Position numbers and translations under genes: made by a program. From Terebella lapidaria (Eukaryota > Annelida > Polychaeta > Terebellida > Terebellidae), in NCBI GenBank assembly GCA_949152475.1, contig OX424561.1, positions 20,330,481-20,394,480 on the forward strand: DNA of 64,000 nt. Direction: 5' to 3'. The notes under the pieces were generated by a model. The model was not told the DNA's origin, searched no databases, and saw only the letters and a program-made list of their open reading frames with translations. Positions within the stretch are counted from its first letter, which is position 1; each line of letters starts with the position of its first letter. Positions 24,701 to 35,028 of this stretch are shown here, in pieces.

Positions 24701-26303
24701 GCATGCAATATCTTTAATCATGAGCCGCATTAACGCCAAATGTAATGACAAGCCTGTTTACACACAATTACTTAAGTCCTGACATTGAATTGTCTATGGC
24801 AACTTGAATTCCACACATTATCCGACTATATAGCGATATGTTTGTAATTTCCCTGATTGGGAAGTGACACTGTAATCAGAAATATAGGGGGCATGTTTTG
24901 ACATTATTCATACGTATATTATCTCTTGTGTGCAGTTGTGCTGGCAACACACTCTGTATAATTAATGAATTAACCCCCACCGATATCCTCCCACACATCA
25001 CAACCCACCTGTTACGTCCATGGACCATGACAACATAATCTGTAGTACACTCCATCACACATACCACTCCTGTGTTACAGATCGAAAGGTCCGAATTTTA
25101 CGCATGTTTTCTCTAAAAACACGGACACAATGGGAATGTCGGAAGGGGAACGTGGGGGAATTATTAGATAAGTGGTTCGATTTCACCAAATTCCGAATCA
25201 GGCGACAGCTGGAAACTGCATTGGTGGGACATTTTGTCAAACCATCAGCTTTGGACGATCACTGACCGGGGAAAAAAATTAAGTTAGGCCATTGATAAAT
25301 TGTCGATAATTGAGCTGCATCTTGCTAAGAGAGGCTGTTCCTCCCAAATTGCCTCCCCATTCTCAATCTAAACTATTTATGTGATACCGAAGATTGGACT
25401 GAAAATCAAAACAAGTGGGTGAAATTACTTTATATTTGATATTATTTATGGTATAATATGAGAGCATGTCTGAAGTCGTGACAACTTTGCATGTTTTGAA
25501 ATGCATACAATTACCGCAATTACCACCTGACACCATTGGCGTTGGTCTTTGATTGTAGTGAATTGCACATCTCAAGCTATGTTGTTTCGTCCACGAGACA
25601 ACTGTTCATTTCATTAGATTACTGCCAGTGATGACAAATGCATGTCTTCCGGTCGTTTCGTGTCTGATAAATCTAATTCCTCTGATAGACGTCTTTAAAA
25701 GTTTTCCATATATTTACTCATGTATATTAGGTATTAGCTTATATTGGTTTGTCGGGAGATTTTCGTATGTATAAAGCTTTGTCGCCAAATTCCTTGTTCA
25801 TTGTGCATTAAGTTAATATTAATGAGTTTACATATTGGATTTGAACTTGACGCCGTCTACAAGGTTGTACCCAGGACCCTTGGTTGTACCACCTCACCAC
25901 ACACCTTATCATAGTTCCCTTGATATTGAATCTGACAGTTCAGTTGTTGAAAGCCAAAGAGTCCGCCATTCACCAGGCATTGTTGTCTCACTGTATGGTA
26001 TTTAAATGAAATCAGCTAATTGGATCATCACTTTCAGAGGTTATGCAAGGTCAAATTCATGGTCACAGGTGAGAGGCCCTATATGAGATTCCCTCTCAAA
26101 AGTGTAGAATATAAATTCAGGATCTCTCCGCAACCCTGGGCCCTAGAACCGATCTACTGAAGGAATTGAGCTAGAAATCAGTATTCAGCCAATAAAGGTC
26201 ATCCAAGATGGGATTCAGAGTCACCCTTTTGACGATTGTATGAGATTCCCCGTAAATCATCAATATGATCTACTATGTATAGTATACATACTATCTACAA
26301 CCC
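21746..26303. other. Intergenic region with C-tracts and small palindromes
   Basis: No gene is recognised. It contains C runs at 22564-22577, 22736-22750 and 24165-24182, a 9-bp-stem hairpin at 22268-22291, a 22-bp perfect palindrome at 24515-24536 and an inverted repeat CTCATTAA-TC-TTAATGAG at about 24654-24671. From about 26030 the sequence has the phrase CAAGGTCAAATTCATGGTCA, which belongs to a dispersed repeat also seen at 26560 and 61630. Confidence 0.45.
24515..24536. promoter_or_regulatory. 22-bp perfect palindrome around an E-box
   Basis: ACAATGGTCAC followed by its exact reverse complement. The core GTCACGTGAC is the extended E-box preferred by dimeric bHLH-zip factors (TFEB/MITF/USF, the CLEAR motif). 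Perfect symmetry beyond the 10-bp core is unusual. Binding is inferred from the motif only. Confidence 0.35.
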
Positions 26304-26519
26304 GTTAGACTCACAGTCACATGTTACTAAAAATACCCCGTTCGACTTGTTTTTTCAACCAAACAGTCCTTTCCTTCGGAAAGTCACTTGTTTTTTCAAC
26401 CAAAAATCTTGTTCGACTTGTTTTTTCAACCAAACAGTCCTTTCCTTAGGAAAGTCACTGTTTGGTTGAAAAAGAAGTCGAACGGGGTATCTTTAGTAAC
26501 ATGTGACTGTGGTTAGACT
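26304..26519. mobile_element. hAT-like palindromic MITE with 8-bp target duplication
   Basis: The element itself is 26312-26511 (200 bp). Its ends are inverted copies of CACAGTCACATGTTACTAAA, continuing through ACCCCGTTCGACTT to CAACCAAACAGT, so each arm is about 55 bp. It is flanked by GTTAGACT at 26304-26311 and 26512-26519, a perfect 8-bp target duplication, which points to the hAT superfamily. The left arm segment with CTTGTTTTTTCAACCAAA is locally triplicated. No coding capacity. Confidence 0.85.
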
Positions 26520-26961
26520 ATATACCCAATTTCCAGAATGAACTTAGCTAAAAAAAATAGTAGGCTAAAGTTTCTCCAAGGTCAAATTGAAGGTCATCAT
26601 TTGGAGATTCATATAATATACTATAAGTGTTTAAAACATATGTTATCTGCAAATAAAGTCAAATTTATCTATCAGCGAAACACGCTTTTTGGCCGTAGTT
26701 TTGTTTTTGATATTCGATTCAACTTGAAAATCGGTGTCTGAATCGGGTATCGTGCCGTAATTCTTCACCAAATTTCAGAATTCTATCTTTAAAAAAATGG
26801 GAAAAGTTGGCAATCTACGTCAATGTCAAATTTCAGTCCAAACTGGGATCAAATAAATTCCAACAGATTCTGGGCTTTCATCGTGTTCATGCCCGCACAG
26901 AATGAACCTATTGCTCTGATTTGGAGGATGAATGAATAGTCGATTAAGATTAAGTGAATAT
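26520..26961. repeat. Old dispersed repeat; left arm of an inverted repeat
   Basis: Contains CCAAGGTCAAATTGAAGGTCATCA, shared with the repeat at 61.6 kb. The part 26658-26840 is a diverged reverse complement of 37806-37991, on the other side of the LTR element. The retrotransposon therefore landed between the arms of an older inverted repeat. Confidence 0.65.
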
Positions 26962-28348
26962 TGTAACGGGTTTGCACCCTTCTGTGACGTCTTGATGAAC
27001 CGGTTTTCTAGGGAGGTGGGTGAGTTGTTGTTTAACCGGAGCTGAAACGGTAAAACTCCGGGAAACTGCTACTGCTGTACGGTTGAACTCCGGCTAGAAG
27101 TCTCTAAGGTTGGTAGCGTGGTCTGGAATGGACCTCTTAACCGTTGTCCGACTGCTAATCTGCAACTGCACCTGTAAAGTAAGGATCCGGAGGCGTTTCC
27201 GTCTCCGGGTACTGCAACTGCTCCGTCGGGATACCGCTTTACTGCAACAGCTCCGTCGTTTTCCGTCTTACTGCAAACTGCGACTGCGCCTGGAATAAAG
27301 AATCCGGGAACGTTGCCGTTTCCGAATACTGCAACCGCTCTGCCAGGTTCCGCCGCACTGCAATCTGCTCCGGTTGGCTCCGCCTCACCGCAACCTGCGA
27401 CTGCACCTGAAATGGAGTATCTCGGAAGTGTTCCCACTTCCGATTACCACAACCGCTCCGTCAGGTACTGCCTCTGCAACTCCGTCGTCCGGTACCGCCT
27501 CTGCAACTGCTTCGTCGTTCCCGTCTCTGCAACTGCTCCGTCCGATACCGCCTCCGTAGTTGCTCCGTTGAATTCCACCTCCGTCTCCGTCTCCGTCTCC
27601 TTCCTCGGTGATCTGGGTTCTTAGATCACCCTAAGACGTCGTTACAACTTGGTCTTAACCGACTGTGGTCTTATCTCCCTTTACTCCGTATTACTTTCTT
27701 TTCCGGTGAACTAACTTTATTATAAATTCCAGTTCCCTAACGAACACGGAAAAACAACTCGGTTGAAGTTTTCATGTTTATTTTCCAAGTGCACAGTCGG
27801 AAGACTTAACTGCTATCATCTGGATGACTCTATCCGGAACAAGGGAGTACTCTGCTATGGGAGAAGGGGTCTGCACAGGTCGACGTCAGGACACCAACTC
27901 CGCCGTCCACTGTGAAGCGGGGGCTTTTATAGACCTGAGACCCACGTCACGTGACCAACCTATTGTGACGTCATAGTCCGCCAAAACTGATATTTTCCGG
28001 ATTTCTAAAAACACTCTAGAACCAATCAGTGGCTGACACGTCACCTTTTAAACCGAAAACGAGGCTGATCACATGACCTTCCGGAAATAACGTCATTACG
28101 TTTTTGTACTCCATTGTTCCGGCTCCGTGTCCGGTTCCGTCTCCGGTTCCGGCTCCGTCTCCGGCTTTACCGACATCATAAATTACTAAGTTCCGAGACG
28201 GAAAACCTTTAAAACATTAACAATACGGAACCGTATGAACCTTTAAACACATTATACATTTTAATAAACGGTTATTTAACCATAATATCGCAAAACACTA
28301 ACAGAATTACCTAGGGGAAACTTTTGGGTACGCCCCAAAACCGTTACA
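26962..28348 (-). repeat. 3' LTR of the Ty3/gypsy element
   Basis: 1387 bp, bounded by TGTAACGG and CCGTTACA. It carries the same TATA box (minus strand TATAAAAG at 27924-27931) as the other LTR. It contains a CTCCGT-rich low-complexity stretch that opens spurious frames on both strands. Confidence 0.95.
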
Positions 28349-28361
28349 CTCTCCCTTCCTT
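28349..28361 (-). promoter_or_regulatory. Polypurine tract
   Basis: On the minus strand AAGGAAGGGAGAG directly abuts the 3' LTR. This is the expected position and composition for the plus-strand DNA primer of reverse transcription. Confidence 0.85.
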
Positions 28362-28630
28362 AGACTCTGTTCGTCCCGAACAGAACAATATCACATATCA
28401 CAAATATACAAATTGTCAACCGTTAAACTGTCCGTAAAATCAAACACAACTTGTTTCCGTGATCCGGGTACTGGTACCTCTTAACTAGTTTACCGTCACT
28501 GTACCCGGATATCTTGCTTGTTCCGTTTCCCACTTTTTAACTCTTAATTATACTAGAATCCGGGAAACGGTTCTTCTTTCTTCTCCTTGCGCCGACTTGA
28601 CTTGCGGCGACTTGCGACGACTTGCGACGA

Positions 28631-29254
28631 CTACTGCCCACCAGTATCACGGCGCGAACTGCTCCCCGACGGCGGACGAGGTGGAATGGTATTTGGTACT
28701 AACGGTCGTCCGAAGCTTGTTCCTCTGGCATCAACCGGGAGAAGATCGAGATCATGGAGGCTCCACTGGGGCGGGACGTAGAACCCATTCCTGAGGCGTT
28801 CGTCCCGGATGGACCAATCTGGGATCCGGACGATCTGACGGGTCGGGACGAGACCAAACGGTGACTCTCTCTGCTCCATGATCTCCACGTAGACGCCGAA
28901 GTCTCTCATCTCGGCTGGCCCCCACTGCTCCGGTCCCCAACGTACTGCATAGTATCTGGCGTGCTCCGGGACTGCAGGCGCAAAGACGGAAGCGCTCCGT
29001 CCTCCAATATTCACCGGGAAACAATGGGACGGACACGGTTGAGTTGAAGGACCGCCAAACGGGTAGAATGTGTAAGGTGGACTCTGGGTTGGTGCTCGGG
29101 CTTGGCTCCTTCCGGACTGCTCACTGGAAGACTGTCGAGGTCGGGTTTCCACCGGAGACAGGATTCCGGGTGTAGCTCTGGCTTGGTCTACCAGGATACT
29201 CCTCCGGGCTCTCTGCACGTCCGCATGGCTTCGGTCAGACGCGGAAGACTCCAT
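28631..29254 (-). CDS. Third ORF of the Ty3/gypsy element (unknown function)
   Basis: From the first ATG at 29254 it encodes 207 residues. The frame is open further upstream to 29674 without an ATG, through a tract that would read as repeated Ala-Asp-Ser-Arg. It lies after pol, where envelope genes sit in some Metaviridae. No signal peptide, transmembrane segment or Cys pattern is visible, so an envelope is not supported. The N-terminal part is Ser/Arg/Gln-rich. The C-terminal half (RWGPEQWGPAEM, then VRIPDWSIRDERLRNGFYVPPQW) looks like a compact Trp/Pro-containing domain I do not recognise. About 1.26 kb separates the upstream frame limit from pol, so expression would need a spliced or separate transcript. 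Confidence 0.5.
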   Translation of the reverse strand: MESSASDRSHADVQRARRSILVDQARATPGILSPVETRPRQSSSEQSGRSQARAPTQSPPYTFYPFGGPSTQPCPSHCFPVNIGGRSASVFAPAVPEHARYYAVRWGPEQWGPAEMRDFGVYVEIMEQRESPFGLVPTRQIVRIPDWSIRDERLRNGFYVPPQWSLHDLDLLPVDARGTSFGRPLVPNTIPPRPPSGSSSRRDTGGQ

Positions 29255-29399
29255 TCCGTCATCTCTAGCCGCTGAACTGGTTCTGCTTCCGGCTACTGCT
29301 TGAATGGTTGCCGGCAAAGTTCTCTCCGTGGATCCTCGGGTCTCCGTCTCACTGCCAGCTCTGCTCCGGGTTCCGCCTTCCGTTTTGGTCTCCGGTCTG

Positions 29400-29575
29400 C
29401 CTCCTGATCTGCCAATGGGTCTGCTGTCCGCTCGGCTATCTGCTCTGCTATCTGCTCTGCTATCCGCTCTGCTATCTGCTCTGCTATCTGCTCTGCTATC
29501 GGCTCTGCTATCTGCTCTGCTATCTGCTCTGCTATCGGCTCTGCTATCTGCTCTGCTATCTGCTCGGCCGCTGGA
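29400..29575. repeat. 12-bp tandem repeat upstream of the third ORF
   Basis: About 14 copies of TCTGCTATCTGC-like 12-mers. In the minus-strand frame of the third ORF they translate as an uninterrupted Ala-Asp-Ser-Arg repeat. The length is a multiple of three, which keeps the frame open. Confidence 0.8.
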
Positions 29576-29674
29576 TCTGCTTTCTGCTCCGCCTCTGTCG
29601 ACCGCTACACTGCCTCCGCTTCCGCCACACGGCCATCCGTCTCCGTCGACCGCTACACTGCCAACCGCCTCCGT

Positions 29675-30934
29675 CTACTGCCACACCGCATGCGCTTCCG
29701 CCACACTGCCATCCGCCTCCGTCGCTCTCGATTCCCTCCGGCTCCGCCCCGTCCGTCACCTTGTCTTCCTAGGAACGCCGAATACGCCATCCGGAAAGCC
29801 GGGAAACAGAAGTCATCTAACTACTGCACCGCTTCTACTGTACCGCCTCTGCTGCACTGCTTCTCCGGACTGATGGTCTTCCGGGAAATACTTTTTTCAC
29901 TGCAAAATCTGCCGCAGCCGGAAAATGCAGACTTGATTCGATTCCGCCAAACTTTGTCTGCTATGTGCACAGCTCGAGGTCTGCTCTTCAACTGCTCTCA
30001 GAGCCCGATTTCAAGGCCTTTTTATACTCTTTCTGCTCACGTGACTTGAAAAGTTCCACGCTAATTGGCTGCCTCAGGAGTGACGTCACAATTATGCAAA
30101 AACTCAACCGTTAACCGAGAGGTGTCCGTCTCCGGCTCAACCGGCTTCTCCGGGTTTTTCCGGCTCCCTTTCAACTGCTTCTCCGAGCGAAGTATCTGCA
30201 ATTTTGAAGTATCTCTGCCATCAGGAGGGTTGAATAGAGTCTCAGCCAGTTGAATCTGCCTGCCAGACGAACATCTAGACTGCAAGTTGGGCGTTTCCGC
30301 TATCTATACTGCTTCGTCAACTGCATATCTGCTTACTGGTATTACTGCTTGTCGACACTGGAAACTGCATACATTCTTGTCCAGAAGGAGGGCCCTTCCT
30401 ATCTGGAATAATGTTTCACCGCTTCTGTCGATCTGCAGCCGGTTTGCTGTCTCTAATAAGTGGAAACTCCGGTTGGTTGTCTACAGCCGGAAAACTTTTC
30501 CGTCTTAATTCTCTGAATACGGAAGACGTGTAGCTGCTTCTCTGGAGATACTAGACCGCTAACCCAGGTTCTTCTGGACCCCTGGCCGCTACCCTGGACT
30601 GGTTGACTATGCGCTCAACCCAGTCAGAACCTCTAGGATGTCTCTATCCGGTCTCTGCACCGCGTTCCGCTCTGCTTCCTTTCTCTGCCCTGTTTCCGGA
30701 ACCAGCACTTGCTCACTGTTCCAACTTCTTGCGGTCCGCTCTCTGCCGGAACTCAACGTTTTACCAGGGTCTCAGCTATCTCCTTCTCCTGCTCTACAGC
30801 TCACTCCATCTTCTCCTATTTCTGCGTCCTTTGCGGCTTTATTCCGAGTCCGTATCCGACTCAGAAACCGTCTGTTCCGTCTCCGGAACACTACTCTGCT
30901 TCGGTGGCTCCGTCTGCCTCCAGGAATCCGCCAT
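29675..30934 (-). other. Non-coding stretch of the element between pol and the third ORF
   Basis: About 1.26 kb rich in CTGC/CCG words with no convincing minus-strand frame (the longest is 74 codons with no resemblance). It may hold transcript-processing signals or a decayed gene. Plus-strand frames here are fortuitous. Confidence 0.5.
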
Positions 30935-33900
30935 TCACCGCTTCATCCATCTCGGATGCTTGACACCATTATACGGTTTCAGCAAATCGAAGTGAACCAC
31001 CTTCTGCCGAGTTTCACTCTCTGCAATCTCGTAGGTCACGTCGGTAAATTTGCTCAGCACCAGCTTTGGACCGCTCCACTTCCTCTGCAACTTGGGTGCT
31101 TTGCCCTTCTTCCGTGTTTTGACCGCCATCCACACTCGGTCTCCTGGCTGGAACTGATTGTCGACTTTCCTCCGGTCGTACAGCTTCTTCTGCCGTTCCA
31201 TCTCTCTGCCAGATTTCGCTCGAACCGCCTTGTATACTGCTTCTAGTCGCTCCCGGAGCTGACTGCCATACTCTGTTACTTCTGCTGTCGATTCGCCCGG
31301 CGGTCTGCCAATCAGTAACTCTACCGGAGTGTTGACTTCTCTGCCCAGCATCAGCAAGTTGGGACTCTGCCCGGTTGTCTCCTGCGGGGTACTCCGGTAA
31401 GCTGCCATCGCCAACGGAACTAGCTGATCCCAGTTGGTCTGCCGCTCGCTTACGTACAGGCTCAGGATCTGCTGCAGCGTCCGGTTGAATCGCTCAATGA
31501 AACCGTCCGACTGAGGTCGGAAAGCGGTTGTCCGTGTCTTGTGAATCCCCAGGATTCTGCAAACATTTCTCAGCAAGTCGGACTCGAAATTTCTGCCTTG
31601 GTCGGTGTGGATCTCCATCGGGATACTGTACCGCGCTGCAAACTGGTTGACGAATATGTCCGCAACCGTCACCGCTTCCTGATTCGGCATCGGGTAAGCC
31701 TCTACCCACTTGGTGAAGTAATCACCGATTACTAAGATGTACCGGTTCCCCCGGGTGGATTTAGGTAACGGACCCATCACGTCCATTGCCACCCTCTCCA
31801 TGGGCGCTCCAACCCGGTATTTCTGCATCGGAGATCGTTTCAAGTTCTGCATACTTCTTGACGCACATCCGTCACAGCTCAGCACCCACTGCTTTATGTC
31901 CCGCATCATAGCCGGCCAGAAATACCGCCTCCGAATGCTAGCCGCCATCCTTCTGCTTCCGAGGTGTCCTCCCGTCCGGCTCTGATGGGCCAGACGGAAA
32001 ATCTCCTGTCTCAGCTCTTTCGGGGTTATTAACTGCATTCGGTTGGTTCCTTCTGCCGTTTTCCATTTCCGGTAGACTACTCCGTCGACTTTCAGCAAGG
32101 TCTTCCGCATCCCGTACAGCACTTTCTCCTCGCTGCTCATGCTGGAAAAGTCTGCACTGCCAGCTGTACCGCTCCCGTCGATCAGCGACGTCACCAGTGG
32201 GTACCAAGGTTCTGCTTGCTGCATTCTCCACAAATCATCTGGTCGATATTTCTGCCCCAGCACAGTATCCTGGTCCGCATTTTCCGCCAGCCTAATCTGC
32301 TCTGCAACCGCATCCGCTTTTCCTGGAACTGCCTTCTCCGTCACTGCTACCGCAACCGGCTTCCAGGACGCTGCTTTCTCCGTCACCGCAACCGCAACCG
32401 GCTTCCGGGACGCTGCTTCCTCCGTCACTGCAACCGCAACCGGCTTCCGGGACGCTGCTTTCTCCGTCACCGCAACCGCAACCGGCTTCCGGGACGCTGC
32501 TTTCTCCGTCACCGCAACCGCAACCGACTTCCGGGACGCTGCTTCCTCCGTCACCGCAACCGCAACCGGCTTCCGGGACGCTGCTTTCTCCGCTACTGCA
32601 ACCGCCTTCCTTGGGACTGCTTCCTCCGTCAGTTCTGCTTCTCCGCCCGATCTCCGTGACCGCTTCCGGCGTCCCCCCTTCCTTGGCTTGGGCTGAGGAG
32701 TTTCTTCACTTCGTGTCTGCCGGATCCTTTCTCCGTAGTTCCAGGCGTCTATCTTGGCTTGTTTCCAGTCGATTTTTCCGCATTGGCTGCATGGGGATCT
32801 GGACAAGGCATCCGCATTATTATGGATTCGCCCCGGACGATGTTCGATGTCGAAATGAAACTCACTCAGGAGCTCAATCCACCGGGCTACCTGCCCCTGG
32901 GGCTCCTTGAAATTCATAAGCCAGGTAAGACTGCCATGATCTGTGCGAAGAAGGAAGTGTCGTCCCAGCAAGTACTGCTTATTCTTCTGTACCGCAAACA
33001 CAACCGCCAGGAGCTCCTTCCGGGTGACACAGTATCTCCGTTCTTCTTTGGTTAGGCTGCGGCTCAAGTAGGTTATCACCCGCTCCTGGTTGCCCTGCTT
33101 CTGTGACAGTACTGCTCCCAGCCCGGTGTCACTGGCGTCCGTGTCCAGGATATAACGGCCTTGCTCCCTTGGGTACCCGAGTATCGGTGCCGATACTAGG
33201 CGGTTCTTCAGCTCTGCAAATGCCTGCTCTTGCTCCGTCTGCCACCGGAACTGCACCCCTTTTTCCGTCAAGTGATTCAGCGGCGCTGCAATCTCGGAGA
33301 ACTTCGGCACGAACTTCCGGTAGTAGGAGTAAAGTCCCAGAAAACTGCGCAGCTCCGTCAGGTTGGTGGGTGTCCGCCACTCCCGTACTGCCTCCGTTTT
33401 TGCCGGGTCGGTGCGGATACCGTCTCTGCCGACTATGTGACCTAATAAAGACACCTCCGGCTGGAAGAACTTGCATTTTGACGGTTTGACTTTTAGGTCT
33501 GCCTCTCTCAGCTTGCTGAACACCTCCTGAAGATCACGGATGTGATCCTCCAGGGTCTTGCTGTAGACTATGATGTCGTCCAGATATATGAGGCAGGTCT
33601 TCCAGGACAATCCGCCTAGCACCTTCTCCATCAACCGCTCGAACGTACCCGGAGCATTGCACAAGCCGAAACTCATTACTTTGAACTGGTAAAGGCCGCC
33701 AGGAACACAGAAGGCCGACTTTTTCCGGGCGTCTTCATCCATCCCGACCTGCCAGTAGCCACTGGTCAGGTCGAGAGTGGAGAACCATTTGGCGTCTGCA
33801 CAGGCTGCTATGGTGTCGTCAATTCTCGGCAACGGATAAGCATCTTTCTCCGTGACTGCATTTAACCGCCGGTAATCGACACAGAACCGGGTGGTCCCAT

Positions 33901-34966
33901 CCTTTTTCTTCACGAGAACAATCGGGGAAGCCCACGGACTGCTGCTTTCTTCAATGACGTTCTTGTCTTTCATCTCCTGAATCAGACTGCTCACCAGCTC
34001 TCTCTTGTCTGGCGGAATTCGCCTGGTTGGCTGCTTAATCGGCCGGTGACTGCCCGTGTTTATCTGATGTTGTACCTCGTTGGTCTGCCCCAGTTCTCCA
34101 GCATCATTACTGAAGGTCCGCTTATTCCGAAATAGGAGGTCGGTTACTCTCTCGCGGAAATGACTCGGCACTGCATCCTGGGTCTGCTCTGCTAACTGCC
34201 GCAGCTTCTCGTACCCGCTCCAATTCCGCCCGGCCTCCGACTCCGTGGAAATCTGCACCTTCCTGCTCCGCTCCGCCAATGGCACAACACTGCAACCGGC
34301 TGCTAAGGTGGTCATCGTCGCCAACTGCGCTCCTTTCTTGATGATTACCGGCTCTGCCATCACGTTGATCACTCGAACTGGGACTGTTCCTTGCTTTATC
34401 CGGGATAAAGTTCTCCCGATCAGCCAAGGTCTTTTCTCAGTAGGCTCCTGCGGCATTTCTAGTACTCCTTCTGCTTCCCGGACATTCTCTGCTTGTCCTA
34501 TTATCAGCTGTTCCGTTTCCGGCGGAATTTGGTAATCTGCTACAGCGTTGATCGGAAACGGCTCCCTGGTCTGCTCGAACATGGTGAGGAACACCTCCTG
34601 GCTGCCCATCTGCATGGTCATTCGGTCGAAATTTATGCCGGATATCCGGGAACGGATGAAATCCATACCCAGTATTCCTTCGTCTTCACAGTCTGCAATC
34701 TCGAACGTCACGGTCTCAGCTACTCCTGCGATGTTGAGTGGGAGTTCTTTCCAGCCATGCGTCCGTATGTTACTTCCGTCAACCATTGAAAGACGAATCG
34801 GCGACCGCTTCAGTTTCATTCCGGGCTTCCGGATCCGTTCCCAGGTTTGTAGGTTGAGCATTGTGACAGTGCTGCCGGTGTCGATTATCAGCGTTACTGG
34901 CTCTCCGCATATTCTGGCTGTCACACACATGCCCACCTCGCCCCTGGGACCGGGTCCGTGAACCAC
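30935..34966 (-). CDS. pol: Pol polyprotein of the Ty3/gypsy element
   Basis: 1343 residues from the first possible start (a GTG); the frame is open further upstream and overlaps gag, lying -1 relative to it, so a -1 frameshift fusion is likely. Domains: retropepsin with DTG at 29-31; reverse transcriptase with the YLDD catalytic box at about 461-464; RNase H beginning DTDAS at about 608; a 14-residue repeat region about 775-880; integrase with the His-His-Cys-Cys zinc domain from about H994 and the catalytic triad D1062, D1122, E1158 (exactly 35 residues between the last two); then a GPY/F-type C-terminal module (WSGPKLVLSKF). The gene product copies RNA to DNA and inserts it. All catalytic residues are present. 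The repeat-bearing linker between RNase H and integrase is unusual. Confidence 0.95.
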   Translation of the reverse strand: MVHGPGPRGEVGMCVTARICGEPVTLIIDTGSTVTMLNLQTWERIRKPGMKLKRSPIRLSMVDGSNIRTHGWKELPLNIAGVAETVTFEIADCEDEGILGMDFIRSRISGINFDRMTMQMGSQEVFLTMFEQTREPFPINAVADYQIPPETEQLIIGQAENVREAEGVLEMPQEPTEKRPWLIGRTLSRIKQGTVPVRVINVMAEPVIIKKGAQLATMTTLAAGCSVVPLAERSRKVQISTESEAGRNWSGYEKLRQLAEQTQDAVPSHFRERVTDLLFRNKRTFSNDAGELGQTNEVQHQINTGSHRPIKQPTRRIPPDKRELVSSLIQEMKDKNVIEESSSPWASPIVLVKKKDGTTRFCVDYRRLNAVTEKDAYPLPRIDDTIAACADAKWFSTLDLTSGYWQVGMDEDARKKSAFCVPGGLYQFKVMSFGLCNAPGTFERLMEKVLGGLSWKTCLIYLDDIIVYSKTLEDHIRDLQEVFSKLREADLKVKPSKCKFFQPEVSLLGHIVGRDGIRTDPAKTEAVREWRTPTNLTELRSFLGLYSYYRKFVPKFSEIAAPLNHLTEKGVQFRWQTEQEQAFAELKNRLVSAPILGYPREQGRYILDTDASDTGLGAVLSQKQGNQERVITYLSRSLTKEERRYCVTRKELLAVVFAVQKNKQYLLGRHFLLRTDHGSLTWLMNFKEPQGQVARWIELLSEFHFDIEHRPGRIHNNADALSRSPCSQCGKIDWKQAKIDAWNYGERIRQTRSEETPQPKPRKGGRRKRSRRSGGEAELTEEAVPRKAVAVAEKAASRKPVAVAVTEEAASRKSVAVAVTEKAASRKPVAVAVTEKAASRKPVAVAVTEEAASRKPVAVAVTEKAASWKPVAVAVTEKAVPGKADAVAEQIRLAENADQDTVLGQKYRPDDLWRMQQAEPWYPLVTSLIDGSGTAGSADFSSMSSEEKVLYGMRKTLLKVDGVVYRKWKTAEGTNRMQLITPKELRQEIFRLAHQSRTGGHLGSRRMAASIRRRYFWPAMMRDIKQWVLSCDGCASRSMQNLKRSPMQKYRVGAPMERVAMDVMGPLPKSTRGNRYILVIGDYFTKWVEAYPMPNQEAVTVADIFVNQFAARYSIPMEIHTDQGRNFESDLLRNVCRILGIHKTRTTAFRPQSDGFIERFNRTLQQILSLYVSERQTNWDQLVPLAMAAYRSTPQETTGQSPNLLMLGREVNTPVELLIGRPPGESTAEVTEYGSQLRERLEAVYKAVRAKSGREMERQKKLYDRRKVDNQFQPGDRVWMAVKTRKKGKAPKLQRKWSGPKLVLSKFTDVTYEIAESETRQKVVHFDLLKPYNGVKHPRWMKR
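32325..32625 (-). repeat. 42-bp tandem repeat coding for 14-residue units in pol
   Basis: About seven in-frame copies encode variants of VTEKAASRKPVAVA between RNase H and integrase. Copies differ by a few residues (E/K, P/S, R/W), so they have begun to diverge. Being a multiple of three, the expansion leaves the frame open. Confidence 0.9.
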
Positions 34967-35028
34967 CTGCCGGTTATGGGGGTGTCCTCTCTTCCGGGTC
35001 CCGGATTTCCCCTTTTCCGCGACCCGCT

